Source: Candidatus Phytoplasma asteris (GTDB lineage: Bacteria > Bacillota_I > Bacilli_A > Acholeplasmatales > Acholeplasmataceae). From it: 64,000 nt of DNA. The DNA is taken from contig NZ_CP128414.1 in the NCBI RefSeq assembly GCF_038505995.1, forward strand, positions 558,001 through 622,000, in the 5' to 3' direction. The position numbers and the translations under genes are program-made. Of this stretch, positions 20,874 through 30,519 are shown piece by piece. The notes below the pieces were generated by a model. That model worked only from the letters and a program-made list of their open reading frames with translations, was not told the DNA's origin and did not search any database. Within the stretch, counting starts at the first letter, position 1. Every line of letters starts with the position of its first letter.

Positions 20874-22328
20874 ATGAATAATGCAAAAAGAAAAAAATCA
20901 TTTTATTTAAAAGTATCTAAATTATATTTATTAATTTCTTTATTATTTTTTATATTAAATATTACTTATGTTTTTGCAACAACTAATAAGGAAACACAAA
21001 CATACACTTCATCCAGTAGAGCATATAAACCTCATAATGAAGGCGAAGAAAAACAATTAGACTGGGAAAATCCTAATACTTGGGATAAAGTTTATGATTC
21101 TAATAATAAACAAATTTCAAAAAGATATTTTAAAGAAGGCAGCGACGAAGATAACAAACAAGTTAATTGGGATCACGATAAAACTTGGGATAAAACGTAT
21201 TATGATGGCAACTTTGCAGAAGAAGTTCAAGCTGAAGAATATATATTAACTGAAAGGCATTACACATCAAATAGCAAAGAATATAAAAAAATAGTTAATT
21301 GGAATCACGATAAAACTTATGATATAGAATTAAAAATTATTAATAATAGACCTTATAAATTAAATAAAAGAAGTTATCTCAATGACAATAAAGAAATAAA
21401 TTGGAAAAGCCCTAATACTTGGAATAGAACTTTAGATGATAATAGTGGACATACATTAGAACAAAGACATTTTAAAACCTCAGAAGATGATATTTATTGG
21501 GAACATAAAGAAACTTGGAATAAAGAATATCAAGATAATGAAATGACAAAACAAACATTTTTTAATTCAGATGGAAGCGAAAAGACAACCAGTTATAGTT
21601 CAAGTTCCGAAGATGATGATAGTTCTATGAATGTGGATCTTGCAGATGGCGATGCTTCTATGGATGTGAATTCTGAAGATGATGGTGGCTTTGTACCTTT
21701 GTATTCTTTTGGTAATAAGGATGATAATGTGGTAATTACATTTGTAGATGATTCTAAAAAAGAAGTTTTGGAACAAGATGAAAATAACAATATAAAAAAA
21801 CAAATACGTTATACAATAGAAGATGATAAAAAAGTAGATTGGGAAAATGATGAAACTTATGATGCCGAATATGATGAAAATAATATAAAAATATCTGAAA
21901 CACATTATTTAAGAGACAGCGAAAATGAAGATGAACAAAAACCAATTGATTATAAAAAAAGTTGGTTCTTCATACCAAAATCAGCAACTACAACAATAGA
22001 AGAAACCATAGAAGAAGGAAACCCAACTGTAACTTTAATAACAGTTAATAATTTAATAACTAAAAAAACAACTAAAACAACTATTGTAGGTGATGAAGTT
22101 CGACAATCTGAAATAACAAAAGAAGAAGATGAAACAACTGAAGTAGATAAAAAAGATGAAACAACTGAAGAAAATAACGAACCAGTAGTGCCAGCAAATA
22201 CTCAATCCCCAGAAAAAGAACCACAAACAAAACTTACCCCCAAAATTGTTATGGGTGTTTTAGTAACCACTATTGTTGTTTCTTTGATTTATGTATATGT
22301 CAAAAGAGAACAACTTTTTAAAAAATAA
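20874..22328 (+). CDS. secreted, membrane-anchored surface protein with Trp-Asp repeats
   Basis: A 484-aa protein not assigned to a known family. It has an N-terminal signal (hydrophobic core about residues 17-34, cleavage after TYVFA) and a C-terminal membrane helix (KIVMGVLVTTIVVSLIYVYV) with a basic tail, so the body is outside the cell. At least six degenerate repeats follow the plan (N/D)W-x-x-(P/D)-x-TW(D/N)-x-x-Y, then 8-20 residues, then R-x-(Y/F): for example LDWENPNTWDKVY, VNWDHDKTWDKTY and VDWENDETYDAEY. An acidic Ser/Asp stretch lies near 240-275. The product is probably exposed to the host. The tra5 element copy 2 starts only 39 bases after its stop codon. The ribosome site AAAGGATC is about 12 bases from the ATG. 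Confidence 0.85.
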   Translation: MNNAKRKKSFYLKVSKLYLLISLLFFILNITYVFATTNKETQTYTSSSRAYKPHNEGEEKQLDWENPNTWDKVYDSNNKQISKRYFKEGSDEDNKQVNWDHDKTWDKTYYDGNFAEEVQAEEYILTERHYTSNSKEYKKIVNWNHDKTYDIELKIINNRPYKLNKRSYLNDNKEINWKSPNTWNRTLDDNSGHTLEQRHFKTSEDDIYWEHKETWNKEYQDNEMTKQTFFNSDGSEKTTSYSSSSEDDDSSMNVDLADGDASMDVNSEDDGGFVPLYSFGNKDDNVVITFVDDSKKEVLEQDENNNIKKQIRYTIEDDKKVDWENDETYDAEYDENNIKISETHYLRDSENEDEQKPIDYKKSWFFIPKSATTTIEETIEEGNPTVTLITVNNLITKKTTKTTIVGDEVRQSEITKEEDETTEVDKKDETTEENNEPVVPANTQSPEKEPQTKLTPKIVMGVLVTTIVVSLIYVYVKREQLFKK

Positions 22329-22507
22329 TGTTTAAAATATTTTTATTATTATAATTTTTGATATAAATGAGGTGTTCCAAAAGTTTAGACACTTTTTGCT
22401 TTTTAAAAACTCTTTAAGGCTAACTATTAAGTTAGTCTTTTTTTATTTTCAAAGATTAAAAAAATAATTTCATATCTTTTCTAAAGATGTTTTTAGAAAG
22501 GAATTAA

Positions 22508-22922
22508 ATGTTAAGAGAAAAATTATTTAAAGATTTTTTAAAAAATAAAAAGAATTTAGAAATTCGAGATCAATTAATCGAACTTCATTTACCTTTATTA
22601 AAAAAACTAGTTTATCAATTTAAATATTACCCTAAATTTTTAACTAAAGAGGATTTATACCAAGAAGGGGTTTTAGGATTAATAAAATCATTAGCTAATT
22701 ACGAAGATTTAGGTTATGATTTTATCGCCTACGCAAATCCTCACCAACCCCATAACACCCCCAAAAAGCCAAAATAATACCTTTAAAACGCATTTCCCTA
22801 TCTTCCAAATTAATTATCTTAACGAACAAAAAGACTATATTAAAGAATTGATTAGCAAAATAAACATAGACAAGTTAGATAATTTAAAATTATATAAATT
22901 AGATGACAAAAAAAGTAGATAA
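22508..22922 (+). pseudogene. truncated RNA polymerase sigma factor (PMU rpoF/fliA-like), copy 2
   Basis: The first frame (22508-22777) differs from copy 1 by one residue (HLPLLKKL for HLPLVKKL), and the second frame (22716-22922) by one (LDNLKLY). It holds region 2 of a sigma-70 factor and stops at the same place. The shared break shows that the truncation is older than the duplication of the element. Confidence 0.8.
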
Positions 22923-23073
22923 TTATAACAACCCTATAAAAACAAACTATAACAAAGAAGCAAACATTATTTATTATCAATTAGAAGATTTAAAACACAT
23001 CAAAGCATTTTTAATCAAAAGAAAAGTAGGTTATTGGGTTAAAAAACACATCCTAATTATAAAAGTAATTTAA
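22903..23073 (+). CDS. small hypothetical protein of the tra5 element, copy 2
   Basis: A 56-codon frame with the same sequence as 9388-9558. No family is recognised. It may be non-coding. The 23074-23425 stretch behind it carries no gene. Confidence 0.35.
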   Translation: MTKKVDNYNNPIKTNYNKEANIIYYQLEDLKHIKAFLIKRKVGYWVKKHILIIKVI

Positions 23074-23425
23074 CAAAATAAAAAACATAAAATAAATAAA
23101 CTTATTTTAACTCATCGTTTTACTATCATTTGATTTATTAATTTTAATTATCGTTGTATCTTTTATCTATCATTATTATTTTTCGATATATAAATAACTC
23201 CCTTTTTCCCTTTCCATTATTAAAGAGAGATGTTTTAAAAATTAACCAACACCATCCCCTAACGCGCTGAAGCGCTAACAAAAATTAAAAGCAAGCACAA
23301 ACAAAAGAAAAAGAAAAATAAAAATCCCCCAGTTGCGCGAGACCCCCTTTTTTAAATAAATATAATCATTCAGAGTTATAATGGTTATGTATATGATATA
23401 AAAAAGGGGAAACGATATTTAAATC

Positions 23426-24394
23426 ATGAAAAAAATAGAAAAAATAATAGAAAAAGAAATCCACAAAAATAAATTATTACAAGCTCTAATGAAAAAAAAT
23501 CAAAAAACTGATAAAAAAACAGTTTTTGAATTAGTTAAACAATTTAATCAAAAACTAAATTTAACAACCATTTTAAAAACTATCCGAACAAAAAGAAGCA
23601 CTTATTATTATTTATTGGTTGAAAGTCGAAAATCAAATCAAAGCAAAAAAAGAAAAATATTTATTACAACAAAATCGCATTAAAGCTTTGTGTTTACACC
23701 AACAATATTTTTACGGTCATCGTAAAATCACTGATTTATATCAAAAAACCTTTAACGAGTTCATCACCAAGAAAAAAGTTTACACCATTATGAAAAAAAC
23801 GACATTAACTGTCGTTTAAGAATTAAAAAAAATAAATATAATTATAAAAATAATTTAAAAACTAAATTAAAAGTAGTAGATAATTTAATTAATCAAGATT
23901 TTATATCAATAGCCCCTTTACAAAAACTCTTTACAGATATCACTTATTTCAAAACTCCACAAGGATTTTTATATTTTTCTTGTATTATTGACTCTTTTAA
24001 CAACCAAATTATCGCTTCCCACACTTCCAAACATCAAAATAAAGAATTAGTTTTAAACACCATCCAAAAATTACCTCTATTAAAAGAACCTTGTATTATT
24101 CACTCAGACCAAGGAACAGTTTATCAATCACAAAAAGTCCAACAAACTTTAACGAAAAAAGGTTTTTTAATCAGTATGTCAAGAAAAGCCACTCCACGTG
24201 ATAACGCCGTAATTGAAAACTTTTTCGGCCAAATGAAAACTATCTTACAACATCAACATCCTTTTTTATTTCAAAAATCAACCAAAAAATTAAAAAAAAT
24301 AATCAATCATTTTCCGAAATTTTGGAATAATCAATGGATTTTAGCTAAATTAAATTATTCATCTCCTTCTCAATATATTCAAAATCTGAGATAA
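23426..24394 (+). pseudogene. tra5: tra5 transposase, broken by two frameshifts
   Basis: Compared with copy 1, four extra bases lie near 23610 (TTATTATTTATTGG for TTATTATTGG) and one A is missing from the run at 23793-23799. The frame is lost between these points, about 60 codons, then returns to the original one, because +4 and -1 make +3. The DDE core, including HSDQG and the final ENFFG, is otherwise intact. No full product can be made without frameshifting. Movement of this copy would need the copy 1 enzyme. Confidence 0.92.
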
Positions 24395-24729
24395 ATTTAT
24401 TTTTTAATTTATTTTAATGTTTTAGCCTTGAAAAAGAGGTTCTCTTTTTGCACATTTTTTTGACCAAAATAACATAATTACGTAAAAAAATAATTATATT
24501 TTTATTTTCTTAACGGAATTTTAACTTTTTTTACCTAACTATATAGTGTAAAGATAAAATATTAAAAAAATATCTTTTGAAACTAAAGAATTATCAAAAA
24601 AATTTTAGACACTTTTTTGAATGAAAACAATATTTCTTTAGTTTGAAAAGATATGAAATTATCTATTAATTTTTAGCCTTAAAGAACAATTTTAAAGACA
24701 AAAGTTGTCTAAAAAAATGCAACAGCGCA

Positions 24730-25584
24730 GTTTGACCGCAAAGTAACTGTTGGCTTGCCTGATTTAGAAGCAAGAGAAGCTATCTTAAAAATACATACCA
24801 AAAAGAAAAAAATAGCTACTGATGTTGATTTATTACAAATAGCTAAAAGAACTCCCGGTATGTCAGGCACAGAACTTGCAGCTATTGTAAATGAAGCTAC
24901 CATCTTAGCTACTAAAAATAAACAATTAGAAATTAATATGAAAGATTTAGAAGAATCCATTGACAAAGTGAGTATAGGTCCTGCCAAAAAATCACGCAAA
25001 ACTGAAGAAAAAGAAAAAATCATGACAGCTTATCACGAAGCAGGGCATGCCGTTATTGTAATGAAACACCCTATTCAGAATCCAAAGTAAGAACCATTAT
25101 AATTACTCCAAGAGGAGGAGCTCTAGGTTATGTGTGGCACACTTCTGATAAAGAATATTTTAGTCAAACCGAAGATAAATTAAAATATGCTATAGTTTGC
25201 TCTCTAGGGGGAGCAGCAGCCGAAGAACTTTTTTGTAAATCTAGAACAAATGGAGTTTATTCAGATCTAAAATCAGTTACTCGTATTGCTTTTGGGATGG
25301 TTGCTTATTCTGGAATGAGTCCTTTAGGATATATTAATTTTGAACATTGTTCAGAACAAACTCGTTATCAAGTAGACCAAGAAGTTAAAAAAATAGTTGA
25401 TGAATGTTATAAAACATCCAAAGAACTTTTAATAACTAATAAAACATTAGTTGAAAAAATAACCAAAGCTTTATTAGAAAAAGACACCCTCAACCAAAAA
25501 GAAGTTTATGCTTTAGATGAAAAAAATCAAACTCCAACAAAATCCAAAGCAAAAAGTAAACCAAAAAGAACAACAACCAAATAA
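24730..25584 (+). pseudogene. hflB: HflB/FtsH membrane protease, C-terminal part, frameshifted
   Basis: The sequence begins inside the AAA+ domain at FDRKVTVGLPDLEAREAI, directly at the element end, so the membrane helices, Walker A and Walker B are missing. The lid (GMSGTELAAIVNEA) and the zinc-protease motif HEAGH follow. A frameshift near 25075-25085 separates VIVMKHP from SKVRTIIITPRGGALGYVW. The third zinc ligand (YSDLKS) is in the second frame. A Lys/Thr-rich tail closes it. FtsH degrades membrane and regulatory proteins. Phytoplasmas carry many hflB copies, often inside PMUs; this is one dead copy. Confidence 0.92.
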
Positions 25585-25589
25585 AAAAT

Positions 25590-25614
25590 AAAAGAGTCCT
25601 TTTGGGACTCTTTT
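25590..25614 (+). terminator. bidirectional terminator between hflB remnant and tsaD
   Basis: The hairpin AAAAGAGTCCttttgGGACTCTTTT has T-runs on both strands. It can end transcription from the hflB remnant and from tsaD. Confidence 0.85.
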
Positions 25615-25655
25615 TTTTATATATTATATAAAAAAAAGGGGGGTATTATCAAAAA

Positions 25656-26642
25656 TCAAAAAAACAAATTAGGATTTGCTGTAAGATCATATTTTTTAGA
25701 AGCTTTAGTAATTTGGTTCTGATAATACGCTGCAATACCTATCATAGCAGCTTGATCAGTACAATATTGCAAACTAGGAAAAATAACTTCCAAGTTAGCA
25801 AAAGATGTCATAAACTTTTGTCTTAAACCAGAATTAGAAGCAACTCCACCAGTAACAATTAATTGTTTAGCACGATATTTGGTTAAAGCTCTTTTAGTTT
25901 TTTCATATAAAACATCAATAACACTAGCTTGAAAAGAAGCGCACAAATCAGGAATGTTGATATCTTTTAGGTTTTGTTTCATCACTAAATTTACCAAAGT
26001 GCTTTTGAGTCCTGAAAAACTAAAATTCAGATTATCATTTTTTAAATAAGGGCGCACCAAATGATAAGTGTCTTTTCCTTGTTGGGCTAATTGATCAATC
26101 AAAGGTCCTCCAGGATAAGGCAGATTGAGGTTTTTAGCAATTTTATCATAAACTTCTCCTACCGCATCATCAAGAGTAGTGCCAAGAGGTTTGATTTGGA
26201 GGTGGTCCGTAAGATAAAAAAGATCGGTGTGTCCTCCAGAAACTAAAAGTACTAAGGCAGGAAAATTAATTTCATGTTCAATTTGAGCAGAATAGATATG
26301 CCCTAATAAATGATTTACTCCCAAAAGAGGCTTTTGATAAGTGTAGGCAAAAACATTAGCGGCGTTAATGCCAACTAGCAACGAACCTACCAAACCAGGT
26401 CCTTGGGTAACTGCTACTAAATCAATTTCTTGGGGGGTAAGGTTCGCTTCTTTAAGGGCTTGTTGTAATACCAAAGTCATAAATTGAATATGTTTTCTAG
26501 AAGCTATTTCAGGGACTACTCCACCAAAAATTTGATGATCTTTAATTTGGGAAAAAACTACATTAGAAAGCACTTTTTTACCATTTTGAGTAACTGCACA
26601 ACTCGTTTCATCACAACTAGTTTCGATTGATAAAATATTCAT
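25656..26642 (-). CDS. tsaD: tRNA t6A threonylcarbamoyltransferase TsaD
   Basis: A 328-aa ASKHA-fold enzyme that transfers threonylcarbamoyl to A37 of tRNA. The metal ligands are H111 and H115 in [11 protein letters not shown]. Other signatures are [12 protein letters not shown] at the start, [14 protein letters not shown] and [11 protein letters not shown]. The length is typical (E. coli 337). It lies 5 kb from tsaE/tsaB on the other strand, so three t6A proteins are close together but separated by the accessory island. ATG follows AAAAAGGAAATT. Confidence 0.96.
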   Translation of the reverse strand: MNILSIETSCDETSCAVTQNGKKVLSNVVFSQIKDHQIFGGVVPEIASRKHIQFMTLVLQQALKEANLTPQEIDLVAVTQGPGLVGSLLVGINAANVFAYTYQKPLLGVNHLLGHIYSAQIEHEINFPALVLLVSGGHTDLFYLTDHLQIKPLGTTLDDAVGEVYDKIAKNLNLPYPGGPLIDQLAQQGKDTYHLVRPYLKNDNLNFSFSGLKSTLVNLVMKQNLKDINIPDLCASFQASVIDVLYEKTKRALTKYRAKQLIVTGGVASNSGLRQKFMTSFANLEVIFPSLQYCTDQAAMIGIAAYYQNQITKASKKYDLTANPNLFF

Positions 26643-26729
26643 ATAATTTCCTTTTTATAATTTTATTTTTACATTAATAAATATAGTTTAAAATAATTAA
26701 GTTATCTAAAAATGAAACAGTTAGGTTTT

Positions 26730-27245
26730 TTAAAAAGAAGGTTGATACCATTGATTATTTTCAATTATTTTAACTGCATTTTGATCTAATTGGTTTTTCC
26801 ATTCTAAAATAGTTTTGGTTTGTATTATTTGGTTAGGTAAAATATCTGCTAAGGGAGCAAGGACAAAAATTCTTTCTAACATATAGGGATGAGGAATAGT
26901 TAATTTAGGAGTTTTGCAAGTATGATTACCCAAAAACAAAATATCTAAATCAATAGTACGCGGTCCCCATAATTCTAATCGTTTTCTTTTGAGTTTCATT
27001 TCTACAGATAATAAAAAATCTAAAAAAAGTAAGGGAGGTAGGAAAGTTTTGATAAGAGCAGCAGCGTTTAAAAATAAAGGTTGGTCTGTTTTTCCCCAAG
27101 GAAGAGTTGCATACAAAGGAGAAACTTTCAAAACTTCGCATTGAGGATGCAAATTAATCATTTTTAAAGCAGTTTGTAAATTATTCTTTTTAGCTCCCAG
27201 ATTACTACCAAGTCCTATGGCTGCTACATTGTTATTAAGTTTCAT
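26730..27245 (-). CDS. folK: 2-amino-4-hydroxy-6-hydroxymethyldihydropteridine pyrophosphokinase
   Basis: A 171-aa HPPK that moves pyrophosphate from ATP to hydroxymethyl-dihydropterin. The family landmarks are AIGLGSNLGAKKNNLQ at the start, QPLFLNAAALI, and the catalytic WGPRTIDLDILFLG followed by LTIPHPYMLERIFVL. No stop or frameshift is present, unlike folK pseudogenes reported in some phytoplasma strains. It lies 210 bases from folP on the same strand; that gap has no gene. Confidence 0.95.
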   Translation of the reverse strand: MKLNNNVAAIGLGSNLGAKKNNLQTALKMINLHPQCEVLKVSPLYATLPWGKTDQPLFLNAAALIKTFLPPLLFLDFLLSVEMKLKRKRLELWGPRTIDLDILFLGNHTCKTPKLTIPHPYMLERIFVLAPLADILPNQIIQTKTILEWKNQLDQNAVKIIENNQWYQPSF

Positions 27246-27454
27246 TGTTTTATACGTTCTTTACTTGGGTATAGTTATAAAAAATAGAAAAATGTTTGCA
27301 AAATATTTGTTTTTAGAAAAATATTTGATAAGTTTGACAAGTCATAAATTCTTTTTTAAAAATGTGTTTTATTTGCGTTTTTTATGTTGCAAAAATTAAT
27401 GTTTTTCATTATTTTAAAAGGGATAATTTTAAAATATATTTAGGATAACAATAT

Positions 27455-28336
27455 TTATATTTTTTTCATTAAAGTATCTGCTAAAAGCAAACTATTTTTA
27501 TTCATTTTGACATTATGCACTCGAAAAATCGAAGCTCCTTTAGTTCTTAACAAAAAATTAGCAGTAGCAGTAATGGCATCTAATGATTCTACTTGCAAAA
27601 GGCTTTCAGTTGGAATTATTGCTTTAAGAAATCTTTTACGTGAAAGACCTACCAATATGGGTAGTTCCATTTTAGTTAATTGCTCAAATTCTTTTATAAT
27701 ATCAAAGTTTTCATCAATGTTTTTTTCAAAACCAAACCCAGGGTCAATTACTATTGCCTCTGTTGCAATTTGGGCTTGTTTGGCAATTTCTAAGGAATGA
27801 TTTAAAAAATAAAATTGGTCTTGCAAGGCATTAGAAAGTTTTTTGCGATTTCTGCCTGTATGCATAATACAAACACCTGCATTTAATGAGGCAATTGTTT
27901 GTGCCATTTGAGGATTTTGTTGCAAGCCACAAACATCATTGATAATATGAGCTCCAGCTTTAATGGCTAATTTAGCGGTTTGAAAATGATAAGTATCAAC
28001 AGAAATAATGGCTTTAGGATGACGTGATAATTCTTTAATAACAGGCAAAATGCGTTTTTGTTCTTCTAAAGGAGTAATTGGGATTGCTCCTGGACGAGTA
28101 GATTCGCCTCCAATATCAATGATATCAACACCTTCTTTGAGACAACGAAGAGCATGATTAACTGCTTTTTGAGTAGTAAAATGTTGGTTTCCATCTGAAA
28201 AAGAATCAGGAGTAACATTAATAATTGCCATAATTAAGGCTTTATGAGAAATTTCAATTTGGCGGTTGTGAGCCAGTTTCCATATTTTAGGGTGTTTGGA
28301 ATATAAATTAATTGTTTGATTGTTAAGTCCCATCAT
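27455..28336 (-). CDS. folP: dihydropteroate synthase
   Basis: A 293-aa TIM-barrel enzyme that joins the pterin to p-aminobenzoate. It shows the complete signature set: IINVTPDSFSDG, IDIGGESTRPGA, SVDTYH, INDVCGL, VIDPGFGFEKN, LVGLSRKRFL and IFRVHNVKMN. It has a slightly long N-terminus of about 30 residues. A site AAAGGTAACC precedes the start. Both folate genes look intact, so a de novo or salvage folate step may work in this strain. Confidence 0.95.
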   Translation of the reverse strand: MMGLNNQTINLYSKHPKIWKLAHNRQIEISHKALIMAIINVTPDSFSDGNQHFTTQKAVNHALRCLKEGVDIIDIGGESTRPGAIPITPLEEQKRILPVIKELSRHPKAIISVDTYHFQTAKLAIKAGAHIINDVCGLQQNPQMAQTIASLNAGVCIMHTGRNRKKLSNALQDQFYFLNHSLEIAKQAQIATEAIVIDPGFGFEKNIDENFDIIKEFEQLTKMELPILVGLSRKRFLKAIIPTESLLQVESLDAITATANFLLRTKGASIFRVHNVKMNKNSLLLADTLMKKI

Positions 28337-28557
28337 AAACTTGGTTACCTTTATATCTATGTTTTATAATTTTAAGAATTGGAATAAAGTTATTTTGCCA
28401 AAAGATGTTTATTATTAAAGAGGGTTGCCAAAAGACACAAAAAATGTTTTTTCATAAATTCATTTTAGAAAAAAATAATAAGGCTAGGGGGGTTATTAAA
28501 ATAGATATTTTTATAACAAATTAATCTTTTTCTAAAATAAATGTCAAGGAAAAAAAG

Positions 28558-28582
28558 AAAAGACCGTGCTGATACGGTCTTC
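28558..28582 (-). terminator. terminator of the 199-aa secreted-protein gene
   Basis: The minus-strand hairpin AAGACCGTatcagcACGGTCTT is followed by TTCTTTTTTT. It is the strongest hairpin in the 28337-28706 gap, which otherwise holds no gene. Confidence 0.8.
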
Positions 28583-28706
28583 GCTTATTTGAAAATTAAG
28601 TATTGAAATAAATAAGCAATTTATATAATTTAAAATTTTAAAGGAGCTTAAAATTAAAAATAGTTGTTACTTGCAAATCACAAATAATAAAAATAGCAAA
28701 ACAATA

Positions 28707-29306
28707 TTATGGTTTTTGTATGTTATATTTTATCTGTAATTGTTTTTCTTTAGTTTGGAATCCAGAAGGAAAAACTTTAGAAGCATAAATGGTAAATTGA
28801 ACAATAATTTTTTTTAAATTACCGTTTTTATCAATAATAACTGGTTTATTTTTATTGTCATAAGAAACAAAACTTTGTTGAGGTTGTTCTTTGTATTTCC
28901 ATAAAATCTGAACATTAAAAAAATCTTTTAATTGTTCGTTTAAATCAAGGTTTTCAAAAAAATAATTAATATCTAGTTTGGTATTTTTTCCGTTTATAAA
29001 AGTTAATTTGTCATTTTGAGTTTTTAGAGTAGCTTCTTGTTCAAAAATAACTCTATCTGTTTGTTCTGTTGTCATTAAAAAACTATGTTCTGTAGGAACT
29101 AAAAATTTTTTATTGGTGTCGTGAAGATCTGCGGGTTGGGAAACTGACAATTCTGCAGGAGCAGCAATTTTTAATCCAAAATTACTATCCTTTTTCAATT
29201 TATGCCAATCTTCTATAGCATAAGCGATGGTTGTAATAAAAAAAATTAATACTAAAACCAAAAGTATTTTGAAAAAAAGTTTTTTTCTTTGGTAAAACAT
29301 AGACAC
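28707..29306 (-). CDS. secreted or membrane-anchored hypothetical protein
   Basis: A 199-aa protein with a strong N-terminal signal or anchor (RKKLFFKILLVLVLIFFITTIAYA, likely cleavage after AYA). The mature part is about 175 residues, soluble, with no repeats or recognised family. Start is a GTG at 29306 or the ATG at 29300, two codons later; the latter follows AGAAAGAAC. Cell-surface location is inferred from the signal. It has its own terminator. Confidence 0.75.
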   Translation of the reverse strand: MSMFYQRKKLFFKILLVLVLIFFITTIAYAIEDWHKLKKDSNFGLKIAAPAELSVSQPADLHDTNKKFLVPTEHSFLMTTEQTDRVIFEQEATLKTQNDKLTFINGKNTKLDINYFFENLDLNEQLKDFFNVQILWKYKEQPQQSFVSYDNKNKPVIIDKNGNLKKIIVQFTIYASKVFPSGFQTKEKQLQIKYNIQKP

Positions 29307-29524
29307 TTATTTGGTTCTTTCTAACATCAAGGATATAAAAATATAATGTAACTAAAATATAGCTACAATTTTATTGTATCTTAAAATAGCCAAAAAGAAA
29401 ATCAAAAAGATTGTTTAAGTGTTTTTTAAAGGTGGGTTTTAAAAGTTTTTGGGATAAAAAGTTTTGACTGTTCTAAAACTTTAAACAAAATCAGGGATTA
29501 AAAAATAATGCATTCCATTATAAG

Positions 29525-30391
29525 TTAATCTGTAATTTCGTTAAGATAAAATCCAAATCCTTTATAGCCAATATGAGCTGCTACTACAGGAGAAATAGCA
29601 CCATAAAGAGTAGCTTTAATTTGGGGGTTAGCTAATTTTTTGATTTGTGCTAAAAGTTCTTTGGCATCTTTGTCATCATCTACATAAATAACTTGAATAT
29701 CAAGTTTATTATTTGCAGTTTTGTGTTCTAATATTTTTTTAAGACAATAATTAAAACAGTTTTTTAAGTTTCTTACTTTTTTTTCAATTGATAACACTCC
29801 TTGTTGAAATTTTAAAATAGGATGTATTTTCAAAAGATTGCCAATTAAAAATCTAAATTTGGAGATACGTCCATTATAAGCTAATATTTTTAAATTATTA
29901 ACAGTGCATAACAAAAAGCCTTTTAGTTTTTCTTCATTGATTTTATCAGTGATTGTTTGAGGGCAAACATCAGGGTTTTGAGTAAGCCAATCATTGATTC
30001 TTTGTAAGAAAAAATAAACTCCAGGACCAATATTTTGAGTATCAATAACAGTAATATTAGGATTGTTAAGCGTTTTTTTAGCTAAAAGAGCACTATTATG
30101 AGTACCACTTAGTTTACTGGATAAAGTTAAACAAATAACGTGTTTATATCCTAAGTCAAATTGTTCCTTGAAAGCTTTAATAAAAAGCTCTGGATTGGGT
30201 TGGCTGGTAGTTACTTTTTGTTTGTTTTCAATAAAATTTAGTAAAGTGGTATTGTAAATGGCACCATCAATATAGCTAGTTTCTCCAACAATTAATGTTA
30301 AAGGCACTACTGAAATATCTTCAAAAAAGTTTTTGCCATAAGTATTTCCGCAAGTAGAATCAACTACAATGCCTAATTTTCGTTTATTCAT
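29525..30391 (-). CDS. DegV family fatty-acid-binding protein
   Basis: A 288-aa protein of the DegV/FakB family, which holds fatty acids for phosphorylation by FakA. Landmarks are IVVDSTCGNTYGKNFFEDISVVPL (the usual DSTSD reads DSTCG here), VTTSQPNPE, ICLTLSSKLSGTHNSA, VIDTQNIGPG and the C-terminal GPVVAAHIGYKGFG-type read as SPVVAAHIGYKGFG. No fakA lies nearby. It follows cdaA on the same strand with 128 bases between. Confidence 0.9.
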   Translation of the reverse strand: MNKRKLGIVVDSTCGNTYGKNFFEDISVVPLTLIVGETSYIDGAIYNTTLLNFIENKQKVTTSQPNPELFIKAFKEQFDLGYKHVICLTLSSKLSGTHNSALLAKKTLNNPNITVIDTQNIGPGVYFFLQRINDWLTQNPDVCPQTITDKINEEKLKGFLLCTVNNLKILAYNGRISKFRFLIGNLLKIHPILKFQQGVLSIEKKVRNLKNCFNYCLKKILEHKTANNKLDIQVIYVDDDKDAKELLAQIKKLANPQIKATLYGAISPVVAAHIGYKGFGFYLNEITD

Positions 30392-30519
30392 TTATTTGTT
30401 TCCTTTTCTTCTTTGATTGGTATATTTGGTTTGGGGGTTGAGGTTAGTTGGGATTGTTTTATTTTATAAAATGGGGTTGTATTTTATTTATTTTGTATTT
30501 TGAAGAATTTTTATTTTAA

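Larger units (their letters stand above)
22368..24729 (+). mobile_element. tra5 element copy 2 (IS3 family, IS150 group), 2362 bp
   Basis: Near-identical to copy 1 over its whole length, with the same ends (TGAGGTGTTCC ... CAACAGCGCA) and the same orientation. The inner inverted-repeat 16-mers lie at 22466-22481 and 24645-24660. Its transposase has a 4-base insertion and a 1-base deletion. The flanks are AAA on the left and GTT on the right, so there is no target duplication. On the right it abuts the middle of an hflB gene. This points to a rearrangement or adjacent deletion after insertion, not a simple insertion. Together with copy 1 it flanks 11 kb that carries gyrBA, tsaE and tsaB. Confidence 0.92.

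Noticed and set aside
21600-21945. Minus-strand frames inside the repeat-bearing surface gene
   Set aside because: They are shadows of an acidic, A+T-rich gene, without a start site.
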